DNA of 64,000 bases, from NCBI GenBank assembly GCA_050246635.1, contig JBFWVR010000001.1:1-64000 (forward strand), written 5' to 3'. The notes beneath the pieces are model-generated. The model was not told the origin of the DNA. It worked only from the letters and a program-made list of their open reading frames with translations, and did not search any database. How positions within the stretch are numbered: the first letter of the stretch is position 1; each line of letters begins with the position of its first letter. This stretch comes from JBFWVR01 sp050246635 (GTDB taxonomy: Bacteria > Acidobacteriota > Vicinamibacteria > Vicinamibacterales > UBA2999). Below, piece by piece: positions 1-11,959 of the stretch. The position numbers and the translations under genes were made by a program.

Positions 1-4071
<4,071 letters not shown>

Positions 4072-4073
<2 letters not shown>

Positions 4074-4099
4074 GGCAGAAGTAAGAAGGCAGAAGGCAG
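4072..4099 (+). repeat. Heptamer array after the rpoC stop
   Basis: There are four consecutive 7-bp units (AAGGCAG, AAGTAAG, AAGGCAG, AAGGCAG), beginning inside the rpoC stop codon. The matching array at 4199-4219 reads in the opposite direction from the end of the convergent gene. The function is unknown. Confidence 0.75.
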
Positions 4100-4131
4100 A
4101 ACGCCCGAAGCCCCACCACGGCTCGTAGACA

Positions 4132-4171
4132 CACGAAGGGCCGCCCTGGATTGCCAGGGCGGCCCTTCGTG
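4132..4171. terminator. Bidirectional terminator hairpin between rpoC and the TauE-like gene
   Basis: An 18-bp perfect stem (4132-4149 with 4154-4171) closes a 4-nt loop (ATTG). It sits midway between two convergent genes. There is no clear T-run on either side, so it may act as a hairpin barrier or need Rho rather than being a classical intrinsic terminator. Confidence 0.75.
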
Positions 4172-4198
4172 CGTACGGCCAGCGGTGGGCTTTCCGCC

Positions 4199-4219
4199 TT
4201 CTTACTTCTTACTTCTTAC
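4199..4219 (-). repeat. Heptamer array after the TauE-like gene stop
   Basis: Three exact copies of TTCTTAC (GTAAGAA on the minus strand) start a few bases after the TGA of the permease gene. They mirror the array at the end of rpoC, so that 4072-4226 forms one long imperfect inverted repeat around the central hairpin. Confidence 0.75.
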
Positions 4220-4224
4220 TTCCG

Positions 4225-5139
4225 TCATGCGACGGGCGCGGACTCCGCGGCGAGCTCGCTGCGTTTCTCGGTGGCTGCCGAGCGGAGCATCGAGAGCGCC
4301 GTGTAGAGGATGACGATCAGGACCAGCACACGGACCATCATCGTCGGGAGCGACGTGACGAGCCAGATGGCCAGCAGGACCGCCAGCGGGCCGCCGAAGG
4401 CGAGGCCGAGCGCCGCCCGGAGGTTGTAGGCCTCCTTGCGGGCGAACTGGAGGCTGGCCACCGGCATCAGGAAGGCGCAGGAGCCCATCATGATGGGGAA
4501 GGCCGCGGTGGGGTCCATGCCGAGCACGCTGACGAGCACCATGCACGGCGCGTAGAGGCCGACGCCAAGCGTCATGAGCGCGCCGAGCAGGAAGTTGCCG
4601 CCGACCCCGATGGCCAGCTTCGTCCCGGAGAGCGCCAGCGCGGTGCCGCCGGGGGCCAGGTCGAGCAGCTGCGCGACGACGACGACCGAGGCGCCGAGCA
4701 GCGCGGTGCCCATGCCGACCTGCACCATGCGTCGCGAGAAACCCGCCACCACCCCGGCGCCGAGCCAGGCGCCGGCGCACGCCGCGGCGATCATCAGGAA
4801 CAGCGTCCGGAACTCGACGTTCACCACCGAGATGAACACGAGCGCCTGGACGACCGCGTTGATCGTGTGGCCGACGTTCAGGGTGCCGGGAATCTGCTCG
4901 TCCGGCACCAGCTTCCAGAACTTGTACGACGCGGTGGTGGTCGCGAACGAGCCGATGCCGAGGGTGTCGAAGAAGTTGGTGACGGCGCCGATGGCCAGGT
5001 GGATGAAACGCGGCATCACGGGCTCGTGTGAGCCGTGGCCGCCGGCGGCCAGCTTCTTCCGGGCCATGCTGAACCAGCCGATGATGTAGCTGAGCGTCAG
5101 GGCCACGAGCGCGGCCAGCAGGATGTTCTTGGCGTCCAT
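4225..5139 (-). CDS. TauE/SafE (DUF81) family membrane permease
   Basis: This 304-aa integral membrane protein belongs to the sulfite exporter TauE/SafE family, whose members move sulfur oxyanions or other small organic anions. The substrate here cannot be read from the sequence. It has roughly eight hydrophobic segments in two halves, and a glycine-rich motif near residues 52-68 (AVTNFFDTLGIGSFATT) typical of the family's first repeat. The ATG at 5139 has a TATGAT -10-like box 55 bp upstream. It is convergent with rpoC and stands apart from the two-component operon next to it. The family assignment is good, the substrate unknown. Confidence 0.85.
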   Translation of the reverse strand: MDAKNILLAALVALTLSYIIGWFSMARKKLAAGGHGSHEPVMPRFIHLAIGAVTNFFDTLGIGSFATTTASYKFWKLVPDEQIPGTLNVGHTINAVVQALVFISVVNVEFRTLFLMIAAACAGAWLGAGVVAGFSRRMVQVGMGTALLGASVVVVAQLLDLAPGGTALALSGTKLAIGVGGNFLLGALMTLGVGLYAPCMVLVSVLGMDPTAAFPIMMGSCAFLMPVASLQFARKEAYNLRAALGLAFGGPLAVLLAIWLVTSLPTMMVRVLVLIVILYTALSMLRSAATEKRSELAAESAPVA

Positions 5140-5194
5140 GTCCGTCCTGGAGTCTGGGTGTCAGGCGCGCCGGCATGCACGCCGGCCGCCCCGC

Positions 5195-5200
5195 ATCATA
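5195..5200 (-). promoter_or_regulatory. -10-like box for the TauE/SafE gene
   Basis: The minus strand reads TATGAT (5/6 match to TATAAT), 55 bp before the ATG. No convincing -35 is visible, so this is a weak single-box call. Confidence 0.35.
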
Positions 5201-5325
5201 CGCGAACCGCCCCCGAAATCATCCAGCGGAAACGCGCGGGCGCATCGCCGCGGCGCGGCAGGCAGGACTCGCGCCGTTTGCTCGGCCTCGCCGCCCAGCC
5301 GTCTCGCTGGGCACGAAATGCACGA

Positions 5326-5503
5326 GCATCCCCGTTCATCTGTGCATCTGTGTCCGCGCGGCCACAGATGGCACGAAGGCCACAGATAGCACAGATGGCA
5401 CAGAGAGCACGGAAGGCACAGATAGCGGCCTGCATCCCCCTTCATCCGTGCATCTGTGTCTGTGGCCCCACCTGTGCCATCTGCGCAATCTGTGGCCACC
5501 GTC
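5326..5503. repeat. 9-bp tandem array with inverted flanks (CACAGATNG family)
   Basis: This explains most of the 373-bp gene-free gap 5140-5512. From 5363 to 5425 there are seven uninterrupted 9-bp units (CACAGATGG, CACGAAGGC, CACAGATAG, CACAGATGG, CACAGAGAG, CACGGAAGG, CACAGATAG). A 29-bp direct repeat with two mismatches flanks it at 5326-5354 and 5432-5460. The flanks carry the same word in the opposite orientation (CATCTGTG), and more inverted units run to about 5503, so the transcript could fold into a long hairpin. No ORF of recognisable type is present. The array lies 3' of the response-regulator gene and 5' of the TauE gene. Confidence 0.8.
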
Positions 5504-5512
5504 GTCGGCATC

Positions 5513-6193
5513 TCAGCCCACGAACTTGTACCCCGACCCGTGAATCGTCAGGATGTGCTCCGGGGCGTGCGGCGCCCGCTCGATCTTCTGCCGGAGCTTC
5601 GCGACGAAGTTGTCGATCGTCCGCGTCGTGGGGAACTCCTCGTAGCCCCAGACCTCGTTCAGGATCTGCTCGCGCGTGACGACCTCGCCGGTGTGCTGGA
5701 CGAAGTAACGGAGGAGGTCGAACTCGCGGGCGGTGAAGTCCACGCGGGCGCGGCCCCGGCGGGCCTGGTGGAGCTTGAAGTCGATCTCGATGTCGCCGAT
5801 GCGCACGACGTCGCTGGTGCCCTTCTGGGTGCCGGCCCGGCGCAGCACCGCGCGGACCCGGGCGAGCAGCTCGGTGATGGAGAAGGGCTTGGTGACGTAG
5901 TCATCGGCGCCGAGCTCGAGCCCGAGGACCTTGTCGGTCTCGGCGGATCGGGCCGTCAGCATGACGATGGGGGTCGTGTTGGAGCGCGCGCGCAGCTCGC
6001 GACAGACGTCGAAGCCGTTCTTGCGCGGCAGCATGACGTCGAGGATCACGAGATCGGGGGTGAACGCGGCGGCCTTGATCAGGCCCTCCTCGCCGTCCGC
6101 CGCCGTCGCGACCTCGTACCCCTCGAGCTCGAGGTTGTCACGCAGGCCGAGCAGCATCTGCGGCTCGTCCTCGATCACCAGTATCCGCTTCAT
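5513..6193 (-). CDS. OmpR/PhoB-family response regulator
   Basis: This is a 226-aa two-component response regulator with an N-terminal receiver domain and a C-terminal winged-helix DNA-binding domain. The start is the ATG at 6193 (MKRILVIEDEP); the frame stays open further upstream but that part is not receiver-like. Asp52 in DLVILDVMLPRKNG is the expected phosphorylation site, with the acidic pair near residues 8-10 and Lys in VTKPFS completing the pocket. The C-terminal half (TAREFDLLRYFVQH, then EVWGYEE and TIDNFVAKLRQKIE) is typical OmpR/PhoB. It overlaps the 3' end of the histidine kinase gene by 56 bp, so the two are translationally coupled partners. The target genes are unknown. Confidence 0.93.
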   Translation of the reverse strand: MKRILVIEDEPQMLLGLRDNLELEGYEVATAADGEEGLIKAAAFTPDLVILDVMLPRKNGFDVCRELRARSNTTPIVMLTARSAETDKVLGLELGADDYVTKPFSITELLARVRAVLRRAGTQKGTSDVVRIGDIEIDFKLHQARRGRARVDFTAREFDLLRYFVQHTGEVVTREQILNEVWGYEEFPTTRTIDNFVAKLRQKIERAPHAPEHILTIHGSGYKFVG

Positions 6194-7964
6194 GCGCGTC
6201 TCCAGAGGCCGTGGCCTCGACGGGGATGGGGAAGTGGAGCGTGAAGGTGCTCCCGCGGCCGGGCTCGCTCTCGACGCCGACGTAGCCGCCGTGCCCCCGC
6301 ATCGTATGGTCGACAATGGCCAGTCCGAGCCCGCAGCCCTGGGGACCGCCGCCGAGCCCGCTTTCCACGCGGTAGAACTTCCGGAAGATGCGCCGCTGCT
6401 CGCGCCGGGGGATGCCGATCCCGTGGTCGGTCACGCAGAGGCAGGCGTGGTGGCCCTCGCGGCGCACGTCCACCTCGATATGGCGGGACTCGCCGGAGTA
6501 CTTCATCGCGTTGTTGAGCAGGTTCTCCACGGCCTGCTCGACCGCGTCGCCGTCGGCCGCGACCCGCGGCAGCCCCGGCTCGATGCGCGCCGTGACGGTG
6601 AAGCCGCTCTGCGTGAGCTGGCTGTCCATCTCCTTCAGCACGTGCGTCGCAATCTCGCCGAGGTCCGACGGCGCGGTCCGGTAGGGCCGGAGGCCCGCCT
6701 CCATCTTGGAGAAGTCGAGGATGTTGTCGATGAGCCGCGTGAGCTTGCGCGCCTCGCCGTTGATGATACGGTAGTACTCGACGGCGCGTTCCGTGTTGCG
6801 CACGCGCCCCAGTTCCAGCGTCTCGGCGAAGAGCTGGATCAGCGCCAGCGGGGTCTTCAGGTCGTGCGAGACCGCGGCGACGAAGTTCGACTTGAGCTCC
6901 GCGACGCGGACCTCGCGCGCCGCCGCGCCCGCGACCAGGATGACGCCGCCGCTCATCACCAGCGCCAGCACGATCATCAGCGCGAGCTGCGGCCGCGTGC
7001 TCGCGTTGATGATCTCGGGGATGGTCTGTGGCCCGTAGCCCGTGCGGAGGCGCCAGATCTCGCGGTGCTGCTCGTAGGGCGCGATGAACTCCATCAGCTC
7101 CTTGTCGAAGAACACCAGCGGGAAGCTGCGTTCGTCCACGTACACGTCGCCCGTGCCTCCCGGCACCGTCGAGAAGACGAGCGCGCCCGTGTCGTCGCGC
7201 AGGCTCACCTCGAGGGGCGGAAACCCCGTGGGCTGCTGGACCGAGGCCAGGCGCGCCCGCACCAGGCCCGGCACGAACTCGCTCCGCAGCTTCTCGGCAT
7301 CCACGACGAAGGCGACCACGCTGCTCATGTGATCGCGCGCCGGGCTCGAGAACCGGATCTGCGCCTGGATGTACTTGTGCCGCCCGTCGATCTCGGCCGT
7401 GAACGCCACGATGGCACGCCGGTACTGGGCCACGTCCTGCAGTCGCGGCAGCAGGCCCCCCTCGAGATCCGTGTCCTCCCGGAACCGGGCTTCCACGTCG
7501 CCGTTGGGCGCCTCGAGGCTCTGGCGGTCGAACACCAGCCACTGGTTGGCGGTCTCCGGCGGGCCCACCTCGGACCACACCCAGAACGCCTCCACGAACG
7601 GGCTCTCGATCAGGCCCTCCTCGAGCACCGGCTCGATCCAGGGCAGGTCGAGCGGCTCGCTGCGCGCCTGCGGGACGCGCAGGAGCACGCTGATGTGCGG
7701 GCGCTTCAGCGACTCCTCGATGGCCTTGCTGACCGACTCCGCCGTGTCGCTGCTCAACTGCCGCAGGACCACCGCCGACGTCGTCTCGAGATCGCTGAGG
7801 GAGTGCAGCTGGAAGTAGAAGAGGACCGCAACCGGAATCGCGACGACGATCGCCAGCCCCGCCGCGAACCGGACGCCGCGGTCGTACAGCAGTTCGGTGA
7901 ACGCGCTGGGGCGCGTGCTGCTCCCGCTGGAGGCCGACGTCGGACGGTTGGACGGCTGTGCCAT
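6138..7964 (-). CDS. Membrane sensor histidine kinase
   Basis: This 608-aa sensor kinase is paired with the overlapping OmpR-type regulator. It has TM1 at about residues 32-53, a large periplasmic domain to about 325, TM2 at about 326-348, then a HisKA domain with the H-box VAAVSHDLKTP (His367). The HATPase domain has an N-box (NLLNNAMKYSG), a G1 box (DHGIGIP) and a G2 box (GCGLGLAI). No HAMP or PAS domain is obvious. The start is the ATG at 7964 (MAQPSNRP). It is the second gene of a TPR-protein, kinase, regulator operon, so the TPR protein may belong to the same signalling pathway. The stimulus is unknown. Confidence 0.92.
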   Translation of the reverse strand: MAQPSNRPTSASSGSSTRPSAFTELLYDRGVRFAAGLAIVVAIPVAVLFYFQLHSLSDLETTSAVVLRQLSSDTAESVSKAIEESLKRPHISVLLRVPQARSEPLDLPWIEPVLEEGLIESPFVEAFWVWSEVGPPETANQWLVFDRQSLEAPNGDVEARFREDTDLEGGLLPRLQDVAQYRRAIVAFTAEIDGRHKYIQAQIRFSSPARDHMSSVVAFVVDAEKLRSEFVPGLVRARLASVQQPTGFPPLEVSLRDDTGALVFSTVPGGTGDVYVDERSFPLVFFDKELMEFIAPYEQHREIWRLRTGYGPQTIPEIINASTRPQLALMIVLALVMSGGVILVAGAAAREVRVAELKSNFVAAVSHDLKTPLALIQLFAETLELGRVRNTERAVEYYRIINGEARKLTRLIDNILDFSKMEAGLRPYRTAPSDLGEIATHVLKEMDSQLTQSGFTVTARIEPGLPRVAADGDAVEQAVENLLNNAMKYSGESRHIEVDVRREGHHACLCVTDHGIGIPRREQRRIFRKFYRVESGLGGGPQGCGLGLAIVDHTMRGHGGYVGVESEPGRGSTFTLHFPIPVEATASGDAHEADTGDRGRAADAARPA

Positions 7965-7997
7965 GCGCGTGTCCCTTCGGCGGCGGGGCCCGGTCCG

Positions 7998-9356
7998 CTA
8001 CGCGCGGGCCAGTTGGGCCGTCAGCCACTCGTTCATCGGCCCCCACCCTGCGAGGTCCGGCCGTTGGCCCACCAGGGCCCAGAGCACGGCGTGGGTCTCG
8101 GCGAGCAGCTGCCGGCGGTAGTCCCCGGGCGGCAGCGGGCTGACGGCCTGCTGCAACTCCCGGAGCGCGCCGGCGCCGTCGCCGGTCGCCAGCCGGCACA
8201 GCGCCAGCCGGCTCGCCTGCACCGGGTTCCTCGCGGGGTCGCGCCGCTGGCCGTCGGCATACGCCGTCAGGGCGGCCTGGTAGCGGCCCTGCAGGAACAG
8301 GGTATGGCCGAGATTGTAATAGCCGAAGGCCTGATCCGGACAGCGCTCCACGACCGACCGGAACGCCGCTTCCGACTCCGCCAGCCTGCCCAGCTCCCGC
8401 CGGACGACGCCGATGTTGTTCAACGTCTGGTGATTGCGAGGGTCGTGGGCCAGGGCGTGCTCGAAGGCCGCGAGCGCCTCGGCGGTGCGGTCACGTTCGC
8501 CGAGCGTCGCGCCAAGGTTCGCCCAGGCGGGCGAGAACGCCGGCATCCGGTCGGCGGCCGCCTGGAAGGCGTCACCGGCCCGGTCCATGTCGTCCAGCCG
8601 AAGCCAGAGCTTGCCGTACTCGAAGTGCGTGGCGGCCCAGTCCGGGGCGAGCGCGAGCGCCTCCTCGAGATCGCGGCGCGCGGCGTCGAGGTCGTTGACC
8701 TCCATTGCGATGCTTGCCATCGCGACGAGCACGGCCGCCGTCCGTCCGTGCGCGAGCGCGGCCAGGCCCAGCTCGAGCCGGTGCTCCGCGGACGTGTCCC
8801 GCATGGCCCGGGCGAGCAGGGCCTCCGGGCTGGCGGCCTCGAGGCTGCCGTCCCCGGGCGGGTCTGGCGGAGGGGGAGCGGTGGCGGGCTCCTGATCGAT
8901 CCACGCGGAGCCGAACGGGCCGCGGCCGTCGAGGATTTCCGGGGCGGTCCCGGCGAGCCGGGCCGGATCGGCGGTGCACAGCAGCAGCACGTCGTCGCGG
9001 CCGGCCGTGGCGTCGAGCCACGACTGGGCGAGGAACACGGGCTGTGTCGTGACCAGGCGCGTGCCGTTGGTCTGGAGATTGACGAAGGCGTCGTGCACGT
9101 CCGGCGCCCACGCGAGGACCGGGCCGTCGGGCAGGGCCGGCCAGCCGGGGCCACGGAAAGGCCAGCTCCACGCGGGCGCCAGGTCGACCACCTGGGCGGA
9201 CGGATGACGCTCACGAAAGGCGGCCACCACGGCCGCAGCGGCGCGATGGGCCGCCGGGGCCGGGCGGACGACGAGGGCCAGGCGGGCGGTCTCGGGGGGA
9301 GCCACGGTCGCGGCCGCATCCCCCAACCGCGCGAGGAGGCGATCGGTAGAAATCAC
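7998..9356 (-). CDS. Tetratricopeptide-repeat protein of unknown function
   Basis: This 452-aa protein begins at an ATG at 9356. About 175 N-terminal residues (ARLALVVRPAPAAHRAAAA..., FLAQSWLDATAGRDD) match no family I recognise and show no signal peptide. Residues from roughly 180 to 420 are TPR-like helical pairs, for example WAATHFEYGKLWLRLDDMD, FSPAWANLGATLGERDRT, HQTLNNIGVVRRELGR and FGYYNLGHTLFLQGRY. It is the first gene of the operon with the kinase 33 bp downstream, which suggests an accessory or scaffold role in that signalling system. This role is an inference from position only. Confidence 0.75.
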   Translation of the reverse strand: MISTDRLLARLGDAAATVAPPETARLALVVRPAPAAHRAAAAVVAAFRERHPSAQVVDLAPAWSWPFRGPGWPALPDGPVLAWAPDVHDAFVNLQTNGTRLVTTQPVFLAQSWLDATAGRDDVLLLCTADPARLAGTAPEILDGRGPFGSAWIDQEPATAPPPPDPPGDGSLEAASPEALLARAMRDTSAEHRLELGLAALAHGRTAAVLVAMASIAMEVNDLDAARRDLEEALALAPDWAATHFEYGKLWLRLDDMDRAGDAFQAAADRMPAFSPAWANLGATLGERDRTAEALAAFEHALAHDPRNHQTLNNIGVVRRELGRLAESEAAFRSVVERCPDQAFGYYNLGHTLFLQGRYQAALTAYADGQRRDPARNPVQASRLALCRLATGDGAGALRELQQAVSPLPPGDYRRQLLAETHAVLWALVGQRPDLAGWGPMNEWLTAQLARA

Positions 9357-9711
9357 GGCAAGTCTCAGGCACGACGTAAGTTAGGGTGCCACGTCAAACC
9401 TATCACGAACGTTGCGGGGAGGATAGCCGGGCGGGAGCCACGACGCGCGCGTTCGGCGCAGTGGGGGGACGAGGTGGCCGCGCGCGGTGCGGCAAGCGAC
9501 CTGTCAGACGGGTGGGCGCGCGCGTGGAAAGGCGCGGTGGGTTGTCGCAAATTGTTCGAGGCTGTTTCGGCGAGGCCGTGCAGACGATATGGTGTGCAGC
9601 AGCGTCCCGGGGCGCGGCCGGCACGCCACCGTGACATGCCTTCAAACTCGTAGACATCCGGAGACGCATCAGCGGGGACGAGGGTCGGTATAATGCCCCG
9701 GCATTGTTTGC
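9357..9711. other. Divergent intergenic region, 355 bp
   Basis: This gap separates the minus-strand TPR operon from the plus-strand Rieske operon and must hold both promoters. Apart from the TATAAT box at 9689 I see no recognisable gene, RNA or repeat; open frames here lack family features. Confidence 0.5.
9689..9694 (+). promoter_or_regulatory. -10 box of the Rieske-cytochrome b/c operon
   Basis: A perfect TATAAT lies 17 bp before the ATG. No good -35 is present 16-18 bp upstream. The transcript would start near 9701, giving only about a 10-nt leader. Confidence 0.5.
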
Positions 9712-10197
9712 ATGACTACACAGACTGAACCCGTGGAGTCCATGGGGCGGCGGAACTTCTTCGTGCGGATCATCACCGCTGTTCACGCCGTCATGGGCGC
9801 GACGCTCACCTTCATCGTCGGCGGCGCCATCCTCTCACCCAGTTTCAAGGCGCGGGAAGTGACCTGGCTCCCCGCCGGCGACGTGGGCACCCTCAAGGAC
9901 AACGAGCCGCTGGCCGTCACGCTGCGCGTGAGCCGCCAGGACGGCTATGCGCAGGTGGTCGACCGACGGGTCGTCTACCTCGTCCGCACCGATGGCGGCG
10001 ACGTGCGGGCGATGGACTCGACCTGCACGCACCTGGGCTGTCGGACCAGCTATGACGCGGACACCGGCCTCATCCGGTGCCCCTGTCACGGCGGCGTCTT
10101 CACGCCCCAGGGGCAGGTCGTCGACGGCCCGCCCCCCGAGCCGCTGCGGACCCTGCCGACGCGGGTCGACAACGGCCAGATCATGGTGCAGGTGTAG
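9712..10197 (+). CDS. Rieske [2Fe-2S] protein of a cytochrome bc/b6f-type complex
   Basis: This is a 161-aa membrane-anchored Rieske subunit that takes an electron from quinol in the bc complex. It has an N-terminal RR pair (residues 13-14, possible Tat-type targeting), one hydrophobic helix at about 19-41, then the Rieske fold. The cluster ligands are in CTHLGC (105-110) and CPCHGG (123-128); the second motif ends GG rather than the more common GS. It lies 3 bp upstream of the cytochrome b gene, so the two are surely one operon. ATG at 9712 is the first start after the TATAAT box. Confidence 0.95.
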   Translation: MTTQTEPVESMGRRNFFVRIITAVHAVMGATLTFIVGGAILSPSFKAREVTWLPAGDVGTLKDNEPLAVTLRVSRQDGYAQVVDRRVVYLVRTDGGDVRAMDSTCTHLGCRTSYDADTGLIRCPCHGGVFTPQGQVVDGPPPEPLRTLPTRVDNGQIMVQV

Positions 10198-10200
10198 CCG

Positions 10201-11805
10201 ATGGTGCGTTCGTTCCTCGACTGGCTCGACTCGCGCATCGCCTACCGCACCATCCTGCACCACGCCCTCGACGAGCCCCTCCCGAAGGGCTCGGGCTGGA
10301 CCTTCACGACCGGCAGCGTCGTCACGCTGCTCATCGGCATCCAGATCCTCACCGGGGTCGGCCTGACGATGTACTACGTGCCGTCGCCGTCGCTGGCCTA
10401 CGACAGCGTCCGGTTCATCACCGACACGCTGCCGTTCGGCTGGATGCTGCGGGGGCTGCACTTCTGGGGCGCCAGCTTCGTGGTGGTGGCCGCCGGCATC
10501 CACATGATGCGGGTCTTCTTCTGGGGCTCCTACAAGGCGCCCCGGGAGGTGACCTGGCTGACGGGCGTCGTCCTGCTGATGCTGATCCTGGGCTTCTCGC
10601 TGAGCGGCTACCTGCTGCCGTGGGACCAGAAGGCCTACTGGGCGACCACCGTGACCATCAACGTCGCCCGGAGCTCGCCGTTCATCGGCGAGTACATCGC
10701 CGCGGTGCTCCGCGGCGGGAACGAGCTCGGCGCGCTGACGCTGGGCCGCTGGTACTCGGCGCACGTCTTCCTCCTGCCGGGCGCGCTCATCACGTTCATC
10801 GTCGCGCACATCCTGCTGCTCCGGAAGCACGGGGCTTCAGGCCCGATTGTCCCGCAGGAGGGGCCGCCGACCACGTTCTTCCCGTGGCACGTGATGAAGG
10901 ACACGGTGATGATGGCGGCGGTCTTCGCGCTGCTGCTCACCTTCGTCTTCAACTTCCCGGCGCACCTCGACGAGATTGCCAACCCGGCCGACCCGTCGTA
11001 CATCCCCCGGCCGGAGTGGTACTTCCTGTCGCTGTTCCAGCTCCTCAAGTACTTCCCGGGACCGCTCGAGCCGGTCGGCACCCTCGTCATCCCCGGCCTG
11101 ATCGTCGGGTTCCTGCTGACGGTGCCGTTCCTCGATCGTGGGGCGAGCCGCAAGCCGTTCCAGTCACCGCGGCTCAAGTTCGTGCTGGTGATGCTGGCCA
11201 TCCTGGGCGCGATCGCGCACCTGACGACCCTGGGGCTGCTCGACAGCCCGGCCCGCTACAACCCGGACAACTGGGGCCCACAGTCGATTGCGGGGCACGC
11301 GCTGGTGAGCGGACCCGAGACGAGCTGCGCCGGGTGTCACCGTGCAGGGGGGCCGGCGGCCGCGCTCGAGGCGACGCGTGTCACCAAGGACACCGAGTGG
11401 CTGCTGTACCACATGGCCGACCCGGTGGCCATCGCGCCGGGCGTGCGAACCGAGGCCGACCCGGCGCCGCGCCCGCAGCTCCTGCGCGCGCAGGCGCAGT
11501 CGGTGGTGGCATACCTGCGGCGCATGCGCGCCGGCGCCGAGTACCCGGCGTTCGACCCCGAGACCGTGGCCGCGGCCCAGGCCTTCGCGACCATGTGCAT
11601 CAACTGCCACATGATCAACGGCGAGGGCGGCTCGGTCGGGCCTGACCTGAGCCACGTCGGCTCGCGGCGGGATGCGGCCGGGATCCAGCGCATCATCGAG
11701 AACCCGAAGGCCGAGTTCCCGACCACGCCGATGCCCGCCTACGGCGGCCGGATCCCGGACGAGCAGATCGCGCGCCTCGCGGCGTACCTGGCGTCGCAGC
11801 GGTAG
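10201..11805 (+). CDS. Cytochrome b (b6 + subunit IV type) fused to a di-heme cytochrome c
   Basis: This 534-aa fusion combines the quinol-oxidising cytochrome b with its electron-accepting c-hemes. Residues 1 to about 345 are membrane-embedded cytochrome b: heme ligands His87/His101 and His188/His203, the second pair separated by 14 residues as in b6-type proteins, and the Qo-site PEWY at 271-274. The C-terminal soluble part has two CXXCH heme c sites, CAGCH (376-380) and CINCH (466-470), and a likely Met ligand in TTPMPAYGG near 511. It replaces a separate cytochrome c1 or f. It is co-transcribed with the Rieske gene. The downstream gap carries a heptamer array and a strong terminator. Confidence 0.93.
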   Translation: MVRSFLDWLDSRIAYRTILHHALDEPLPKGSGWTFTTGSVVTLLIGIQILTGVGLTMYYVPSPSLAYDSVRFITDTLPFGWMLRGLHFWGASFVVVAAGIHMMRVFFWGSYKAPREVTWLTGVVLLMLILGFSLSGYLLPWDQKAYWATTVTINVARSSPFIGEYIAAVLRGGNELGALTLGRWYSAHVFLLPGALITFIVAHILLLRKHGASGPIVPQEGPPTTFFPWHVMKDTVMMAAVFALLLTFVFNFPAHLDEIANPADPSYIPRPEWYFLSLFQLLKYFPGPLEPVGTLVIPGLIVGFLLTVPFLDRGASRKPFQSPRLKFVLVMLAILGAIAHLTTLGLLDSPARYNPDNWGPQSIAGHALVSGPETSCAGCHRAGGPAAALEATRVTKDTEWLLYHMADPVAIAPGVRTEADPAPRPQLLRAQAQSVVAYLRRMRAGAEYPAFDPETVAAAQAFATMCINCHMINGEGGSVGPDLSHVGSRRDAAGIQRIIENPKAEFPTTPMPAYGGRIPDEQIARLAAYLASQR

Positions 11806-11824
11806 CCCGTTTCACGGGAATACA

Positions 11825-11868
11825 GAATCAAGAACCGCGAATCAAGAACCTGCGAATCACGAAAGTGA
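11825..11868 (+). repeat. GAANNNN heptamer array after the cytochrome b-c gene
   Basis: Units of 7-8 bp follow one another without gaps: GAATCAA, GAACCGC, GAATCAA, GAACCTGC, GAATCAC, GAAAGTGA. The array starts about 20 bp after the stop codon and runs into the terminator stem. It faces a mirror array at 11913-11947. Confidence 0.75.
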
Positions 11869-11874
11869 ACGAAG

Positions 11875-11913
11875 AAAGGCCGCCGAAGGGGAACCCCCCT
11901 CGGCGGCCTTTTT
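11875..11913. terminator. Rho-independent terminator between convergent genes
   Basis: A 12-bp perfect stem (11875-11886 with 11900-11911) has an inner G-run/C-run that can extend the pairing. A run of five T follows on the plus strand (11909-11913), and there are A-rich bases before the stem, so it should work in both directions. Confidence 0.88.
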
Positions 11914-11947
11914 CACTTCTTGAGTCCGTGTTCTGGCTTCTTGATTC
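11913..11947 (-). repeat. GAANNNN heptamer array after the creatininase-like gene
   Basis: On the minus strand five exact 7-bp units are seen: GAATCAA, GAAGCCA, GAACACG, GACTCAA, GAAGTGA. They mirror the array on the other side of the terminator. Each array reads outward from its own gene's stop codon. Confidence 0.75.
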
Positions 11948-11959
11948 GCCGTGCGGCGG

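Noticed and set aside
5363..5425. CRISPR array
   Set aside because: Units are only 9 bp and directly adjacent, with no spacers and no cas genes nearby.
6193..6316. Longer N-terminus of the response regulator
   Set aside because: The extra 41 residues are serine/arginine/proline-rich and lie inside the kinase HATPase coding region; the receiver begins at MKRILVIEDE.
11825..11947. Insertion sequence ends or transposon remnant
   Set aside because: Inverted arrays are present but there is no transposase, no target-site duplication and the centre is a terminator.
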